In this document: positions 1 through 6,320 of the stretch, in pieces | Numbering within the stretch: position 1 is the first letter of the stretch | Layout: each line of letters begins with the position of its first letter | Assembly (NCBI GenBank): GCA_013361975.1 | Contig: JABFXB010000163.1 | Coordinates: 1 to 6,635, forward strand | Length of the DNA: 6,635 bases | Origin: Dermatophilaceae bacterium | GTDB taxonomy: Bacteria; Actinomycetota; Actinomycetes; Actinomycetales; Dermatophilaceae | Direction of reading: 5' to 3' | Notes under the pieces: model-generated | Seen by the model: only the letters and a program-made list of their open reading frames with translations | The model's database searches: none | Told to the model about the DNA's origin: nothing | Made by a program: the position numbers and the translations under genes

Positions 1-20
1 CGACCGCGGGGACGGACATG
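1..20 (-). CDS. Possible start of a gene running off the left edge
   Basis: An ATG lies at 20-18, ten bases after the DUF485 stop codon, and opens a frame reading M-S-V-P-A-V to the window edge. Only six codons are visible, so no product can be identified. There is no strong Shine-Dalgarno sequence; a weak purine stretch sits in the end of the DUF485 gene. The reason to flag it is context: in many bacteria, E. coli yjcH-actP and C. glutamicum cg0952-mctC among them, a DUF485 gene stands directly before a sodium/acetate-type symporter gene, and here the DUF485 gene is the last complete one before the edge. An alternative GTG at 30-28 reads V-R-S-S-C-P and looks less natural. The call is an inference from position. 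Confidence 0.3.
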
Positions 21-30
21 ACGAGCGCAC

Positions 31-366
31 TCACTTCTGCTCTCCCATCCTGCGGGCGAGGGCCTCGGCCTCTGGGTCGAAGACGCGGTCGGCCCAGCGG
101 GCGTAGACCATCGTGATCACGAACGTCGACACGAACTGCAGGAGCCCGAGGATGAGGCCCCACGTCACGTTGCCGACGACGCGGGTGCCCATGAAGTCCC
201 TGGCGAAGACGGACAGCAGGACGTAGAGGAAGTACCACGCGAGGAACAGCGCGGTCAGCGGGAAGACGAACTTGCGGAACTTGGTACGCAGCTGGGCGAA
301 CTCGTCGGAGTTCTGCATGGCGACGTTGGCGTCGTCCACCACGCGCTCTGGAGCTTCTTTGCTCAC
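31..366 (-). CDS. DUF485 (YjcH-like) inner-membrane protein
   Basis: A 111-residue protein of the DUF485 family, typified by E. coli YjcH, which is co-transcribed with acetate permease ActP. The molecular role of the family is not established; an accessory or stabilising role for the symporter is usually supposed. A polar N-terminus (residues 1-30) precedes two hydrophobic helices at about 33-55 (FVFPLTALFLAWYFLYVLL) and 66-90 (containing WGLILGLLQFVSTFVITMVY). A short charged tail, RWADRVFDPEAEALARRMGEQK, follows, so both ends are probably cytoplasmic. The GTG at 366-364 is chosen because GGAGGTGG (378-371) lies just upstream; the internal Met at residue 17 has no such support. The gene follows the symporter gene by 134 bases, so it may be expressed with it or from its own promoter in that gap. 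It may instead pair with a second transporter beyond the edge. Confidence 0.87.
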   Translation of the reverse strand: MSKEAPERVVDDANVAMQNSDEFAQLRTKFRKFVFPLTALFLAWYFLYVLLSVFARDFMGTRVVGNVTWGLILGLLQFVSTFVITMVYARWADRVFDPEAEALARRMGEQK

Positions 367-370
367 GGGG

Positions 371-378
371 CCACCTCC
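371..378 (-). promoter_or_regulatory. Shine-Dalgarno site of the DUF485 gene
   Basis: The minus strand reads GGAGGTGG, then CCCC, then the GTG at 366. It is one of the two strongest ribosome binding sites in the window and decides the GTG start over the downstream ATG. Confidence 0.7.
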
Positions 379-386
379 GGGGCGGT

Positions 387-414
387 TGTCGTGACGGCCA
401 CGCGGCCGGCGACA
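387..414 (-). promoter_or_regulatory. Imperfect hairpin and possible promoter in the symporter-DUF485 gap
   Basis: The 134-base gap 367-500 between the symporter and the DUF485 gene contains a broken stem. TGTCG (387-391) pairs with CGACA (410-414), and CGGCC (395-399) pairs with GGCCG (404-408), with a small bulge and a 4-base loop. Just upstream on the minus strand, TACCTT (423-418) resembles a -10 hexamer, but the matching -35 position (446-441, TGCCGG) is poor. The stem has no T-run after it, so it is not a classical terminator. It could be leader RNA structure, a weak terminator, or chance pairing in GC-rich DNA. Confidence 0.25.
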
Positions 415-500
415 CCCAAGGTAGGAGCGCTCGGGGCTGCCCGGCAGGCGCAGCATCCGGGCCATCGCCCAGTGGCGGCCACGACTCGGCGTGCGCGGGC

Positions 501-2201
501 TCAGCTGCGACGAACGGTCGTTCCCGGGCGACGAGCGGTCGGCCCAACGCTGCCGTATGCCGGCCGCTCCCTCGCCGCGGACGGCCCGGTCCCCGGGTGG
601 TCGGGCTCTCGTTCCTCGGGCGCCTCTGCCTGCTCGGGCACGCGGACCGAGGACGTGTCGGTGCGGGCAGGCCTGCGGTTCCAGCGTTCCGGGTGGAAGG
701 AGCCACGGTTGAGGTCGATGTGCTCGGGCGCGTGCAGCCGCACCATGGTCTGCGACACGTGCTCCGGGGTGCGTGAGCGCGTCGCGAGCGAGACGAGCAC
801 CATCGTCGCGAACGACAGCGGCACGCTCACGGCCGCCGGCTGTGTCATGACGACGCCGAACCAGCCGTCGCTGCCGTGGCCGAATGTCGTGGAGAGCACT
901 GCGCCCATGGAGAGTCCGCCGCCGACGACCAGCCCGGCGATCGCGCCGACGGCCGTCAGGCCGCGCCACCAGATGCCCAGGAGCAGCATCGGGCAGAAGG
1001 TCGACGCGGCGACGGCGAAGGTCAGCTCGACGGCCCGGGCCACCGGCACGCCGACGGCCACGAACGTGAGTCCGAGCGAGACGGCGACGACGATGACCGT
1101 CGAGACCCGGAAGGCGCGGATCCCCTGCCGGTGACCGCCTCCCCACCGCACGAGGTCCTGGCTCAGGACACCGGCGACGGACACGACGAGGCCCGTGGAG
1201 GTGGACAGGAAGGCGGCGAAGGCGCCGGCGGCGAGCAGGGCCGTGAGCCCCTCGGCGAGCGGCCCGTCGAAGACGCGGCTCGGCAGCTCGAGCACCACGG
1301 AGTCGGCGCGACCGGCCGCCACGAGGTCGGAGGCGAACCAGCGTCCGAGCGCGCCGTAGGCGACCGGCAGGAGGTAGAAGCCGGAGAGGATCACGAGCAC
1401 CGCGAGCGTCGTCCGGCGGGAGGCGCGCCCGTCGGGGTTGGTGTAGAAGCGGACGACGACGTGCGGCAGCCCCATCGTGCCGAAGAAGGTCGCGAGCACG
1501 AGCGAGTAGGTGAGGTACAGCGCGTTCTCGCCCCCGAGCGGCTCGACCCAGTCGGAGGCGAACACCGCGCCGACGTCGGGGCCGCCACTGCGTGAGCCGA
1601 GCGCACCGAGGAGGAAGAAGAGCGGGGTCAGCAGCGCGAAGAGCTTGAGCCAGTAGTGGAACGCCTGCACGAGCGTGACGCTGCGCATCCCCCCGGGCAG
1701 CACGTTGAGGCACACGACGAGGGCCACGACGAGCTGGCCGGCCCAGGACGGCGCCCCGGTCAGCGTGCGCAGGGTCAGCCCGGCGCCCTGGAACTGGGGG
1801 ATGAGGTAGAGCAGGCCGATGGCGACCACGAGCAGGCTGGACACGCGTCGTGCGACGACGGACTCCAGCCGCAGCTGGGCGAAGTCGGGCAGCGTGTAGG
1901 CGCCCGAGCGGCGCAGCGGTGCCGCGACGAAGACGAGCAGCAGCAGGTAGCCGGCGGTCCAACCGATCGGCAGCCACAGCATGTCGACGCCACGGGCCAG
2001 GATGAGACCGGCGACCCCGAGGAACGATGCAGCAGAAAGGTACTCGCCGCTGATGGCCGAGGCGTTGAGCACCGGGCTGACGCCGCGGGAGGCGACGTAG
2101 AAGTCGCTCATGGTGCGCGACAGCCGCAGCCCGAACGCGCCGACGGCGAGCGAGGTGATCGACACGAGGATCACGGCGACGATGCTCGCGGTGTTGCTCA
2201 C
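501..2201 (-). CDS. Sodium:solute symporter, ActP/MctC monocarboxylate type
   Basis: A 566-residue member of the sodium:solute symporter (SSS) family, close in plan and length to E. coli ActP and C. glutamicum MctC, which import acetate, propionate or pyruvate with a cation across the cytoplasmic membrane. About 13 hydrophobic helices span residues 5 to 475. Family-type motifs are AISGEYLSAASFLGVAGL (49-66), IPQFQGAG (134-141), GGMRSVTLVQAFHYWLKL (170-187), MGLPHVVVRFYTNPDGRASR (243-262) and FLSTSTGLVVSVAGVLSQDL (331-350). The Ser/Thr run at 333-336 falls where SSS proteins bind Na+. The C-terminus has VSQTMVRLHAPEH (482-494) and then a Pro/Arg/Glu-rich tail of about 60 residues that looks disordered. 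The GTG at 2201 gives an N-terminus leading straight into helix 1; only a weak G-rich stretch (GGGACGG) precedes it, 34 bases after the upstream stop. The preceding two-component genes suggest induction by the transported acid. The exact substrate is unknown. Confidence 0.9.
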   Translation of the reverse strand: MSNTASIVAVILVSITSLAVGAFGLRLSRTMSDFYVASRGVSPVLNASAISGEYLSAASFLGVAGLILARGVDMLWLPIGWTAGYLLLLVFVAAPLRRSGAYTLPDFAQLRLESVVARRVSSLLVVAIGLLYLIPQFQGAGLTLRTLTGAPSWAGQLVVALVVCLNVLPGGMRSVTLVQAFHYWLKLFALLTPLFFLLGALGSRSGGPDVGAVFASDWVEPLGGENALYLTYSLVLATFFGTMGLPHVVVRFYTNPDGRASRRTTLAVLVILSGFYLLPVAYGALGRWFASDLVAAGRADSVVLELPSRVFDGPLAEGLTALLAAGAFAAFLSTSTGLVVSVAGVLSQDLVRWGGGHRQGIRAFRVSTVIVVAVSLGLTFVAVGVPVARAVELTFAVAASTFCPMLLLGIWWRGLTAVGAIAGLVVGGGLSMGAVLSTTFGHGSDGWFGVVMTQPAAVSVPLSFATMVLVSLATRSRTPEHVSQTMVRLHAPEHIDLNRGSFHPERWNRRPARTDTSSVRVPEQAEAPEEREPDHPGTGPSAARERPAYGSVGPTARRPGTTVRRS

Positions 2202-2235
2202 GACCGGTGCCGTCCCGTCGTGGCGCGCATGGCTC

Positions 2236-2703
2236 TCACCGGCCCTCGAGCAGGTCGCTGAACGTCGCCTCGTTGCGCTCGGCCCGCCGCACGTAGAGCC
2301 AGCCGAGCGTGATGATCTCGGCGAACGCCACGACCGTGAGCAGCAGCCACGGCAGGGGCACCCCGAGCACGTCGACGCGACCGATCGCCGGGAAGAGGTG
2401 GAACGCGAGGGGCAGCAGCCCCAGCGTGGACGCGATGACGAGCAGCACCCCGAGAGCCAGGCGCAGCTGGCTGCGCATGAGGGAGGTGATGTAGACCTCG
2501 CCGAGCCGCGTCTGCTCGTCGATCTCGGAGGCGATCGACACCGTACGCGTGCGGGCTGCCGAGGTGCGCGGGCTCGTCACGCGCACCCGGGTGCGCGCCG
2601 GGCCCCCCGGGGTCGCCCGGGTCGCCGGGGTCGGGGCAGCGTCGGCGACGGGACGCTTTCCCTCGCCCGACGGCATACGGCCGCGGGGACTGCCGTCGCT
2701 CAC
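2236..2703 (-). CDS. Small two-helix membrane protein between regulator and symporter
   Basis: A 155-residue protein of unknown function. Residues 1-55 are Pro/Ala/Arg/Thr-rich, strongly basic and probably disordered. A conserved-looking core follows: TSPRTSA (43-49), then SEIDEQTRLGEVYITSLMRSQLRLAL (59-84). Two membrane helices lie at about 80-105 and 115-138, and a charged tail (VRRAERNEATFSDLLEGR) ends the protein. The two-helix plan with charged ends resembles DUF485, so distant kinship is possible. From memory, similar proteins with TSPRTSA-like and GEVY-like segments sit in front of ActP-type symporters in other actinobacteria. The GTG at 2703 overlaps the regulator stop as GTGA, implying translational coupling. 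A shorter start at Val42 (GTG at 2580) is possible, as the first 41 residues look poorly constrained. Likely roles, by inference only, are symporter accessory subunit or a link between transporter state and the kinase. Confidence 0.78.
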   Translation of the reverse strand: MSDGSPRGRMPSGEGKRPVADAAPTPATRATPGGPARTRVRVTSPRTSAARTRTVSIASEIDEQTRLGEVYITSLMRSQLRLALGVLLVIASTLGLLPLAFHLFPAIGRVDVLGVPLPWLLLTVVAFAEIITLGWLYVRRAERNEATFSDLLEGR

Positions 2704-3482
2704 GACCCGCCCCGGCCGAGCGGCTGCGCGCGACGGACGAGCAGGTCGCGCAGGGCGCGGGTGTGGCGACGGCTGACGACCAGCTCGTGGCCCCCCACGA
2801 CGACGGTCGTGCGCCCGCCCTCGGTGCGCCACTCGGTGATGTGACCGAGGGCGACGAGCGAGGACCGGTGGATGCGCACGAAACCCGCCTCGCGCCACTG
2901 GTCCGCGAGCGTCGAGAGCGGCACGCGCACGAGGTGGCTCTCGCCGGCCGTGTGCAGGCGCGCGTAGTCGCCCTGCGCCTCGACGAACAGCACCTCCGAG
3001 CGTGGCACGAGGCGGCTCACCCCGGCCAGCTCGACGACGATCTGCTCGTCGTCGTCGGGTTCGGCCGCGGTCCCACGACCGTGGAGCTGCCGCACGACGC
3101 GACGCACCGCCTGGTCGAGCCGCTCGTCGCGCACCGGCTTGAGCACGTAGTCGACGACGTTGAGCTCGAACGCGTCGACCGCGTGCTGCTCGTGCGCCGT
3201 GACGAAGACGACGGGCGGCTGGGTCGTGAACCGCGAGAGGACGCGCGCCAGGTCGAGGCCGCTGAGACCCGGCATCTGCACGTCCATGAAGATGGCGTCG
3301 ACCTGCTCCTCGTGCAGCACCCGCAGCGCCGCCTCGCCCGAGGCCGCCGGAACGACCTGGCGCACGCACTCGTGACGACCCAGCATCCACACGAGTTCGT
3401 CGAGCGCCGGGGCCTCGTCGTCGACGGCGAGCACGCGCAGCAGCTGGCTGCCGTTCGTCGCCGCGCTGGTCGAGCTGCTCAC
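2700..3482 (-). CDS. LytTR-family response regulator
   Basis: A 260-residue response regulator with an N-terminal receiver domain and a C-terminal LytTR DNA-binding domain, the architecture of E. coli BtsR/YpdB and Staphylococcus LytR/AgrA-type regulators. Receiver residues 16-135 show the acidic pair Asp21-Asp22, the phospho-acceptor Asp67 in DAIFMDVQMPG, Thr95 in FVTA and Lys115 in YVLKP. A variable acidic linker (EPDDDEQ, 141-147) joins the LytTR domain, which has VLFVEAQGDYARLHT (164-178), FVRIHRSSLV (201-210) and VSRRHTRALRDLL (236-248). The GTG at 3482 overlaps the kinase stop codon as GTGA, with GGGGGTG upstream; this start also gives the right receiver N-terminus. Phosphorylation by the upstream kinase should promote binding to promoter DNA. 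LytTR proteins usually bind paired direct repeats about a helical turn apart, but I could not identify such sites with confidence here. The symporter operon is the obvious candidate target. Confidence 0.93.
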   Translation of the reverse strand: MSSSTSAATNGSQLLRVLAVDDEAPALDELVWMLGRHECVRQVVPAASGEAALRVLHEEQVDAIFMDVQMPGLSGLDLARVLSRFTTQPPVVFVTAHEQHAVDAFELNVVDYVLKPVRDERLDQAVRRVVRQLHGRGTAAEPDDDEQIVVELAGVSRLVPRSEVLFVEAQGDYARLHTAGESHLVRVPLSTLADQWREAGFVRIHRSSLVALGHITEWRTEGGRTTVVVGGHELVVSRRHTRALRDLLVRRAQPLGRGGS

Positions 3483-4630
3483 ACGTGCACCCCCGGTCGG
3501 AACTTCGGCAGGCGCACGACGACCTTGGTGCCGGCACCGGGCGCCGTCTCGACGACCAGCCCGTAGTCGTCGCCGAACGTCGTGCGCAGCCGCTCGTCGA
3601 CGTTGGCGAGCCCCACGGAGTCGCTGCTCGGGTCGCCCGCGAGCACCCGGCGTACGCGTTCGGGATCCTCCCCGACACCGTTGTCCTCGATGGTGACGAC
3701 GCACTCGTGGTCGGCGTCCTGGGCCAGGATGCTGATCTGGCCCTCCCCGGCGCGGCCCTCGATGCCGTGCTGCACGGCGTTCTCGACCAAGGGCTGCAGG
3801 CACAGGAAGGGAACGACGACCGGCAGCACCTCGGGCGCGACGCGGACCGTCACCGTCAGGCGGTCACCGAACCGCGCCTTCTCGATGACGAGGTAGGCCT
3901 CGATCGAGCGCAGCTCCTCGGCGAGCGTCGTGAACTCCCCGTGGCGGCGGAAGGAGTAGCGGGTGAACTCGGCGAGGTCGACGAGCAGCTCGCGGGCACG
4001 CTCGGGGTCGGTGCGGGTGAAGGACGCGATGGCGGTGAGCGAGTTGTAGATGAAGTGCGGGCTGATCTGCGCGCGCAGGGCCCGCACCTCGGCCTCCATG
4101 AGGCGGGTGCGTGACGCGTCGAGCTCGGCCAGCTCGAGCTGTCCGGAGACCCAGCGCGCCACCTCGGTGGTCGCGCGCACGAGGCCGGCGGAGGCGTTGC
4201 CGGTGAAGACCTGCAGCGTCCCGACCACCTTCTCGTCGACGTCGAGCGGCGCGACGATCGCCTGGCGCACCACGCACGAAGGCTCTGCGCAGGCCACGTC
4301 GGCGCCGTCGACGACGGTCGTGCGGCCGTGGCCGAGCGTGCCGGCGGAGATGACCGCAGGCTGGTGCGAGTGGTGCGACCGGCCGCCGTCCCACGCGAGC
4401 AGGCCGTTGGTGTCGGTCATCGCCACGGCGGGGGCACCGAGCAGCGAGCGCAGGTGCTTGAGCGAGCGCTCGGCCGCCGTGGGGGTCAGGCCCATCCGCA
4501 GGGGCGGCGAGGCGAGCAGGGCGGTGTGCAGCGTGCGGTAGGTCGCGCGGTCGGCCTCGGTGCCGAGGTGACCGCGACGCCACAGCGCGCCCCACGAGCT
4601 CATGCCGACACTGTATGCGGCACCTGTCAC
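3479..4630 (-). CDS. LytS/BtsS-type sensor histidine kinase, soluble, GAF-like sensor
   Basis: A 383-residue sensor kinase of the His_kinase (PF06580) plus HATPase_c class that pairs with LytTR regulators. The phosphoacceptor segment is RALRAQISPHFIYNSL (183-198) with His192. The ATP-binding domain has the N box LVENAVQHG (281-289, Asn284), the G1 motif DNGVG (316-320), a G2-like VGLANVDERL (339-348) and a terminal GAGTKVVVRLP. Residues about 50-170 look like a GAF-type sensory domain and include a Cys pair, CAEPSC (114-119). I see no transmembrane helix, unlike E. coli LytS or BtsS, so it should sense a cytoplasmic signal or couple to membrane partners. The GTG at 4630 is chosen because AGGAGGGG (4644-4637) stands 8 bases before it. 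The ATG at 4603 (Met10) is a weaker alternative; an in-frame ATG at 4675 would lie inside the inverted repeat and is unlikely. It is the first gene of the operon. Confidence 0.92.
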   Translation of the reverse strand: MTGAAYSVGMSSWGALWRRGHLGTEADRATYRTLHTALLASPPLRMGLTPTAAERSLKHLRSLLGAPAVAMTDTNGLLAWDGGRSHHSHQPAVISAGTLGHGRTTVVDGADVACAEPSCVVRQAIVAPLDVDEKVVGTLQVFTGNASAGLVRATTEVARWVSGQLELAELDASRTRLMEAEVRALRAQISPHFIYNSLTAIASFTRTDPERARELLVDLAEFTRYSFRRHGEFTTLAEELRSIEAYLVIEKARFGDRLTVTVRVAPEVLPVVVPFLCLQPLVENAVQHGIEGRAGEGQISILAQDADHECVVTIEDNGVGEDPERVRRVLAGDPSSDSVGLANVDERLRTTFGDDYGLVVETAPGAGTKVVVRLPKFRPGVHV

Positions 4631-4636
4631 CCCGTG

Positions 4637-4644
4637 CCCCTCCT
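4637..4644 (-). promoter_or_regulatory. Shine-Dalgarno site of the kinase gene
   Basis: The minus strand reads AGGAGGGG, with 8 bases between its AGGAGG core and the GTG at 4630. It supports the GTG over the ATG at 4603, which is preceded only by a poor purine stretch. Confidence 0.7.
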
Positions 4645-4655
4645 CACGCCCACCC

Positions 4656-4724
4656 CAACACACCGAGTAGGTCACGACTCACCGGCATCGGATCCCGGTG
4701 AGTTGTGACCTGCACGGTGTGTTG
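4656..4724. repeat. Large near-perfect inverted repeat between obg and the kinase operon
   Basis: The left arm 4656-4685 and the right arm 4695-4724 are 30 nt each and match in inverted orientation at 27 of 30 positions, around a 9-base loop (CATCGGATC). The outer 10 bases (CAACACACCG, inverted CGGTGTGTTG) are perfect. The three mismatches are at 4666/4714, 4668/4712 and 4676/4704. The structure begins 28 bases after the obg stop and ends 25 bases before the kinase start. In RNA it would form a very stable stem that could end obg transcription or stabilise its 3' end, but no T-run follows on either strand. It could also be a dispersed palindromic repeat, a small non-autonomous element, or a large operator. 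The inverted repeat itself is certain; its function is not known. Confidence 0.88.
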
Positions 4725-4752
4725 CCGGAGGAGGGGGTTGCGGGTGGTGGAG

Positions 4753-6285
4753 TCAGGCGTCGTCGTCGGTGTCGGCGGCCAGGTGCCACAAACCTGAGCG
4801 GCGCTCGGCCTCGAGCTCTTCCTGGGTCGCGGCGCGGGCCGCGTAGCGGTCGCGCTGCGCCTCGCGCTTCTCGTCACGCGTCGGGCGCGACGACTCCGAC
4901 AGGCGCAGGTCGGTGCCGCGCGAGCCGAGCAGCTCGGCGCCCGCCTGCAGCGTCGGCTCCCAGTCGAAGACGACCGCGTCGTCGGTCGCGCCGATGACGA
5001 CCGTGTCGCCCGCGACGGCGCCGGCCTTGAACAGCTCGTCCTCGACGCCGAGCCGCCCGAGCCGGTCGGCGAGGTAGCCGACGGCCTCGTCGTTGCTGAA
5101 GTCGGTCTGACGCACCCAGCGGACCGGGCGGTCGCCGGTGACGCGGAAGATGACGCCGTCGGGGCCGTTCTCCTTCGTGACCGCGAAGCCCTTGTCGTCG
5201 ACCGACTTCGGACGCAGCACGACCCGCTTGGGCACGGCGGCCTCCGCCTCGATCTCGGCGCGGGCCTGGTCGACGTGGCGGGCCATCGCGAAGGTCAGCT
5301 CGCGCAGACCCTGGTGAGCGACGGCGGAGACGATGAACACCTCGATGCCGCGCGCCTCGAGATCGGGCTTGACCATCTCGGCCAACTCGCGGGCCTCGGG
5401 CACGTCCGCCTTGTTGAGCACGACGATGCGGGTGCGTTCGGAGAGCGGCCGACCACCGAGCGAGGCGTCGGGCACGTACAGCGACAGCTCACGCTCGATG
5501 ACCTCGAGGTCGGTCATCGGGTCGCGACCCGGCTCGAGCGTCGCGCAGTCGATGACGTGCACGAGCACCGAGCACCGCTCGACGTGGCGCAGGAACTCCA
5601 GGCCCAGGCCCTTGCCCTCGTGCGCCCCCGGGATGAGCCCCGGCACGTCCGCGATGGTGAACCGGCTCGAACCCGCCGTCACGACGCCGAGGTTCGGCAC
5701 GAGCGTCGTGAACGGGTAGTCGGCGATCTTCGGCTTGGCCGCCGACAGCACCGACACGAGGGAGGACTTGCCGGCGCTCGGGAACCCGATGAGGGCGACG
5801 TCGGCGAGCGACTTCAGCTCGAGCACGACCTCGACGTCCTCACCCGGCTCACCGAGCAGGGCGAAACCGGGAGCCTTGCGGCGGGCACTGGCCAGGGCCT
5901 TGTTGCCGAGTCCCCCGCGGCCGCCCGCGGCGATGACGTGCTCGGTGCCCATGCCGACGAGGTCGATGATGACCTCGCCCGACCGATCCTTGACGACGGT
6001 CCCCTCGGGCACCGGCAGCACGAGGTCGTCGCCGTCGGCGCCGTTGCGCTCGTCACCGGCGCCCGGGGCGCCGTTGCCGGCCTTGCGGTGCGGGTGGCGG
6101 TGGTACTCGAGCAGCGTCGTCGACTGCGGGTCGACCCGCAGGATGACCGAGCCGCCCCGGCCGCCGTTGCCGCCGTCGGGGCCGCCCAGCGGCTTGAACT
6201 TCTCGCGCTTGACGGAGGCCACACCGTGCCCGCCCGCTCCGGCGCTGAGGTGCAGCACCACGCGGTCGACGAAGGTCACTGCCAT
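4753..6285 (-). CDS. obg: Obg/CgtA GTPase
   Basis: A 510-residue Obg-family GTPase, a conserved protein that binds the 50S ribosomal subunit, acts in late ribosome assembly and connects growth to (p)ppGpp and nutrient state. Residues 1-160 form the glycine-rich Obg fold (GGPDGGNGGRGGS at 34-46, AAGGRGGLGN at 119-128). The G domain has the P-loop GFPSAGKSS (167-175), switch I DYPFTTLVPNLG (189-200), G3 DVPGL (213-217), G4 NKAD (291-294) and G5 SAV (320-322). The Obg C-terminal (OCT) domain covers about 355-445, including TDFSNDEAVGYLADRL and FDWEP. A charged tail of about 60 residues follows, typical in kind for actinobacterial Obg. The ATG at 6285 is the only sensible start because an in-frame TGA lies three codons upstream. 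Its ribosome binding site is weak, GGAAGAG about 9 bases before. It follows rpmA by 133 bases, the widely conserved rpmA-obg order. Confidence 0.98.
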   Translation of the reverse strand: MAVTFVDRVVLHLSAGAGGHGVASVKREKFKPLGGPDGGNGGRGGSVILRVDPQSTTLLEYHRHPHRKAGNGAPGAGDERNGADGDDLVLPVPEGTVVKDRSGEVIIDLVGMGTEHVIAAGGRGGLGNKALASARRKAPGFALLGEPGEDVEVVLELKSLADVALIGFPSAGKSSLVSVLSAAKPKIADYPFTTLVPNLGVVTAGSSRFTIADVPGLIPGAHEGKGLGLEFLRHVERCSVLVHVIDCATLEPGRDPMTDLEVIERELSLYVPDASLGGRPLSERTRIVVLNKADVPEARELAEMVKPDLEARGIEVFIVSAVAHQGLRELTFAMARHVDQARAEIEAEAAVPKRVVLRPKSVDDKGFAVTKENGPDGVIFRVTGDRPVRWVRQTDFSNDEAVGYLADRLGRLGVEDELFKAGAVAGDTVVIGATDDAVVFDWEPTLQAGAELLGSRGTDLRLSESSRPTRDEKREAQRDRYAARAATQEELEAERRSGLWHLAADTDDDA

Positions 6286-6320
6286 GGGAGGTCACTCTTC
6301 CAGATTCAGGGTGGCGACAC

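Noticed and set aside
425..447. Short palindromes GAGCGCTC (425-432) and CTGCCCGGCAG (437-447) in the symporter-DUF485 gap
   Set aside because: Arms of 4-5 bp are expected by chance in DNA of this GC content, and no T-run follows, so neither is called a terminator.
367..1977. Long same-strand frame continuing upstream of the DUF485 gene, over 500 codons without a stop
   Set aside because: It runs out of frame through the symporter gene, its translation is an Arg/Ala/Pro-rich string with no domain logic, and the real DUF485 start has a good ribosome site at 378-371. It is a stop-poor shadow of high-GC DNA.
2763..3566. Plus-strand open frame of 267 codons opposite the response regulator
   Set aside because: Composition is Arg/His/Asp/Val-rich as expected for the complement of GC-rich codons; the minus strand encodes a full receiver-LytTR protein with all key residues.
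2703..3678. In-frame extension upstream of the small membrane protein through the regulator gene, as if a fusion
   Set aside because: The extension is the regulator gene read in another frame; the GTGA overlap at 2703-2700 gives a natural start.
4631..4675. Extended kinase start at the ATG at 4675
   Set aside because: It would place the start inside the inverted-repeat arm and add residues with no family character; the GTG at 4630 has a strong AGGAGG at proper distance.
4644..4877. A 77-codon minus-strand frame across the obg end and the inverted repeat
   Set aside because: It overlaps the Obg C-terminal tail out of frame and spans the palindrome; composition is low-complexity Arg/Pro/Thr with no ribosome site seen.
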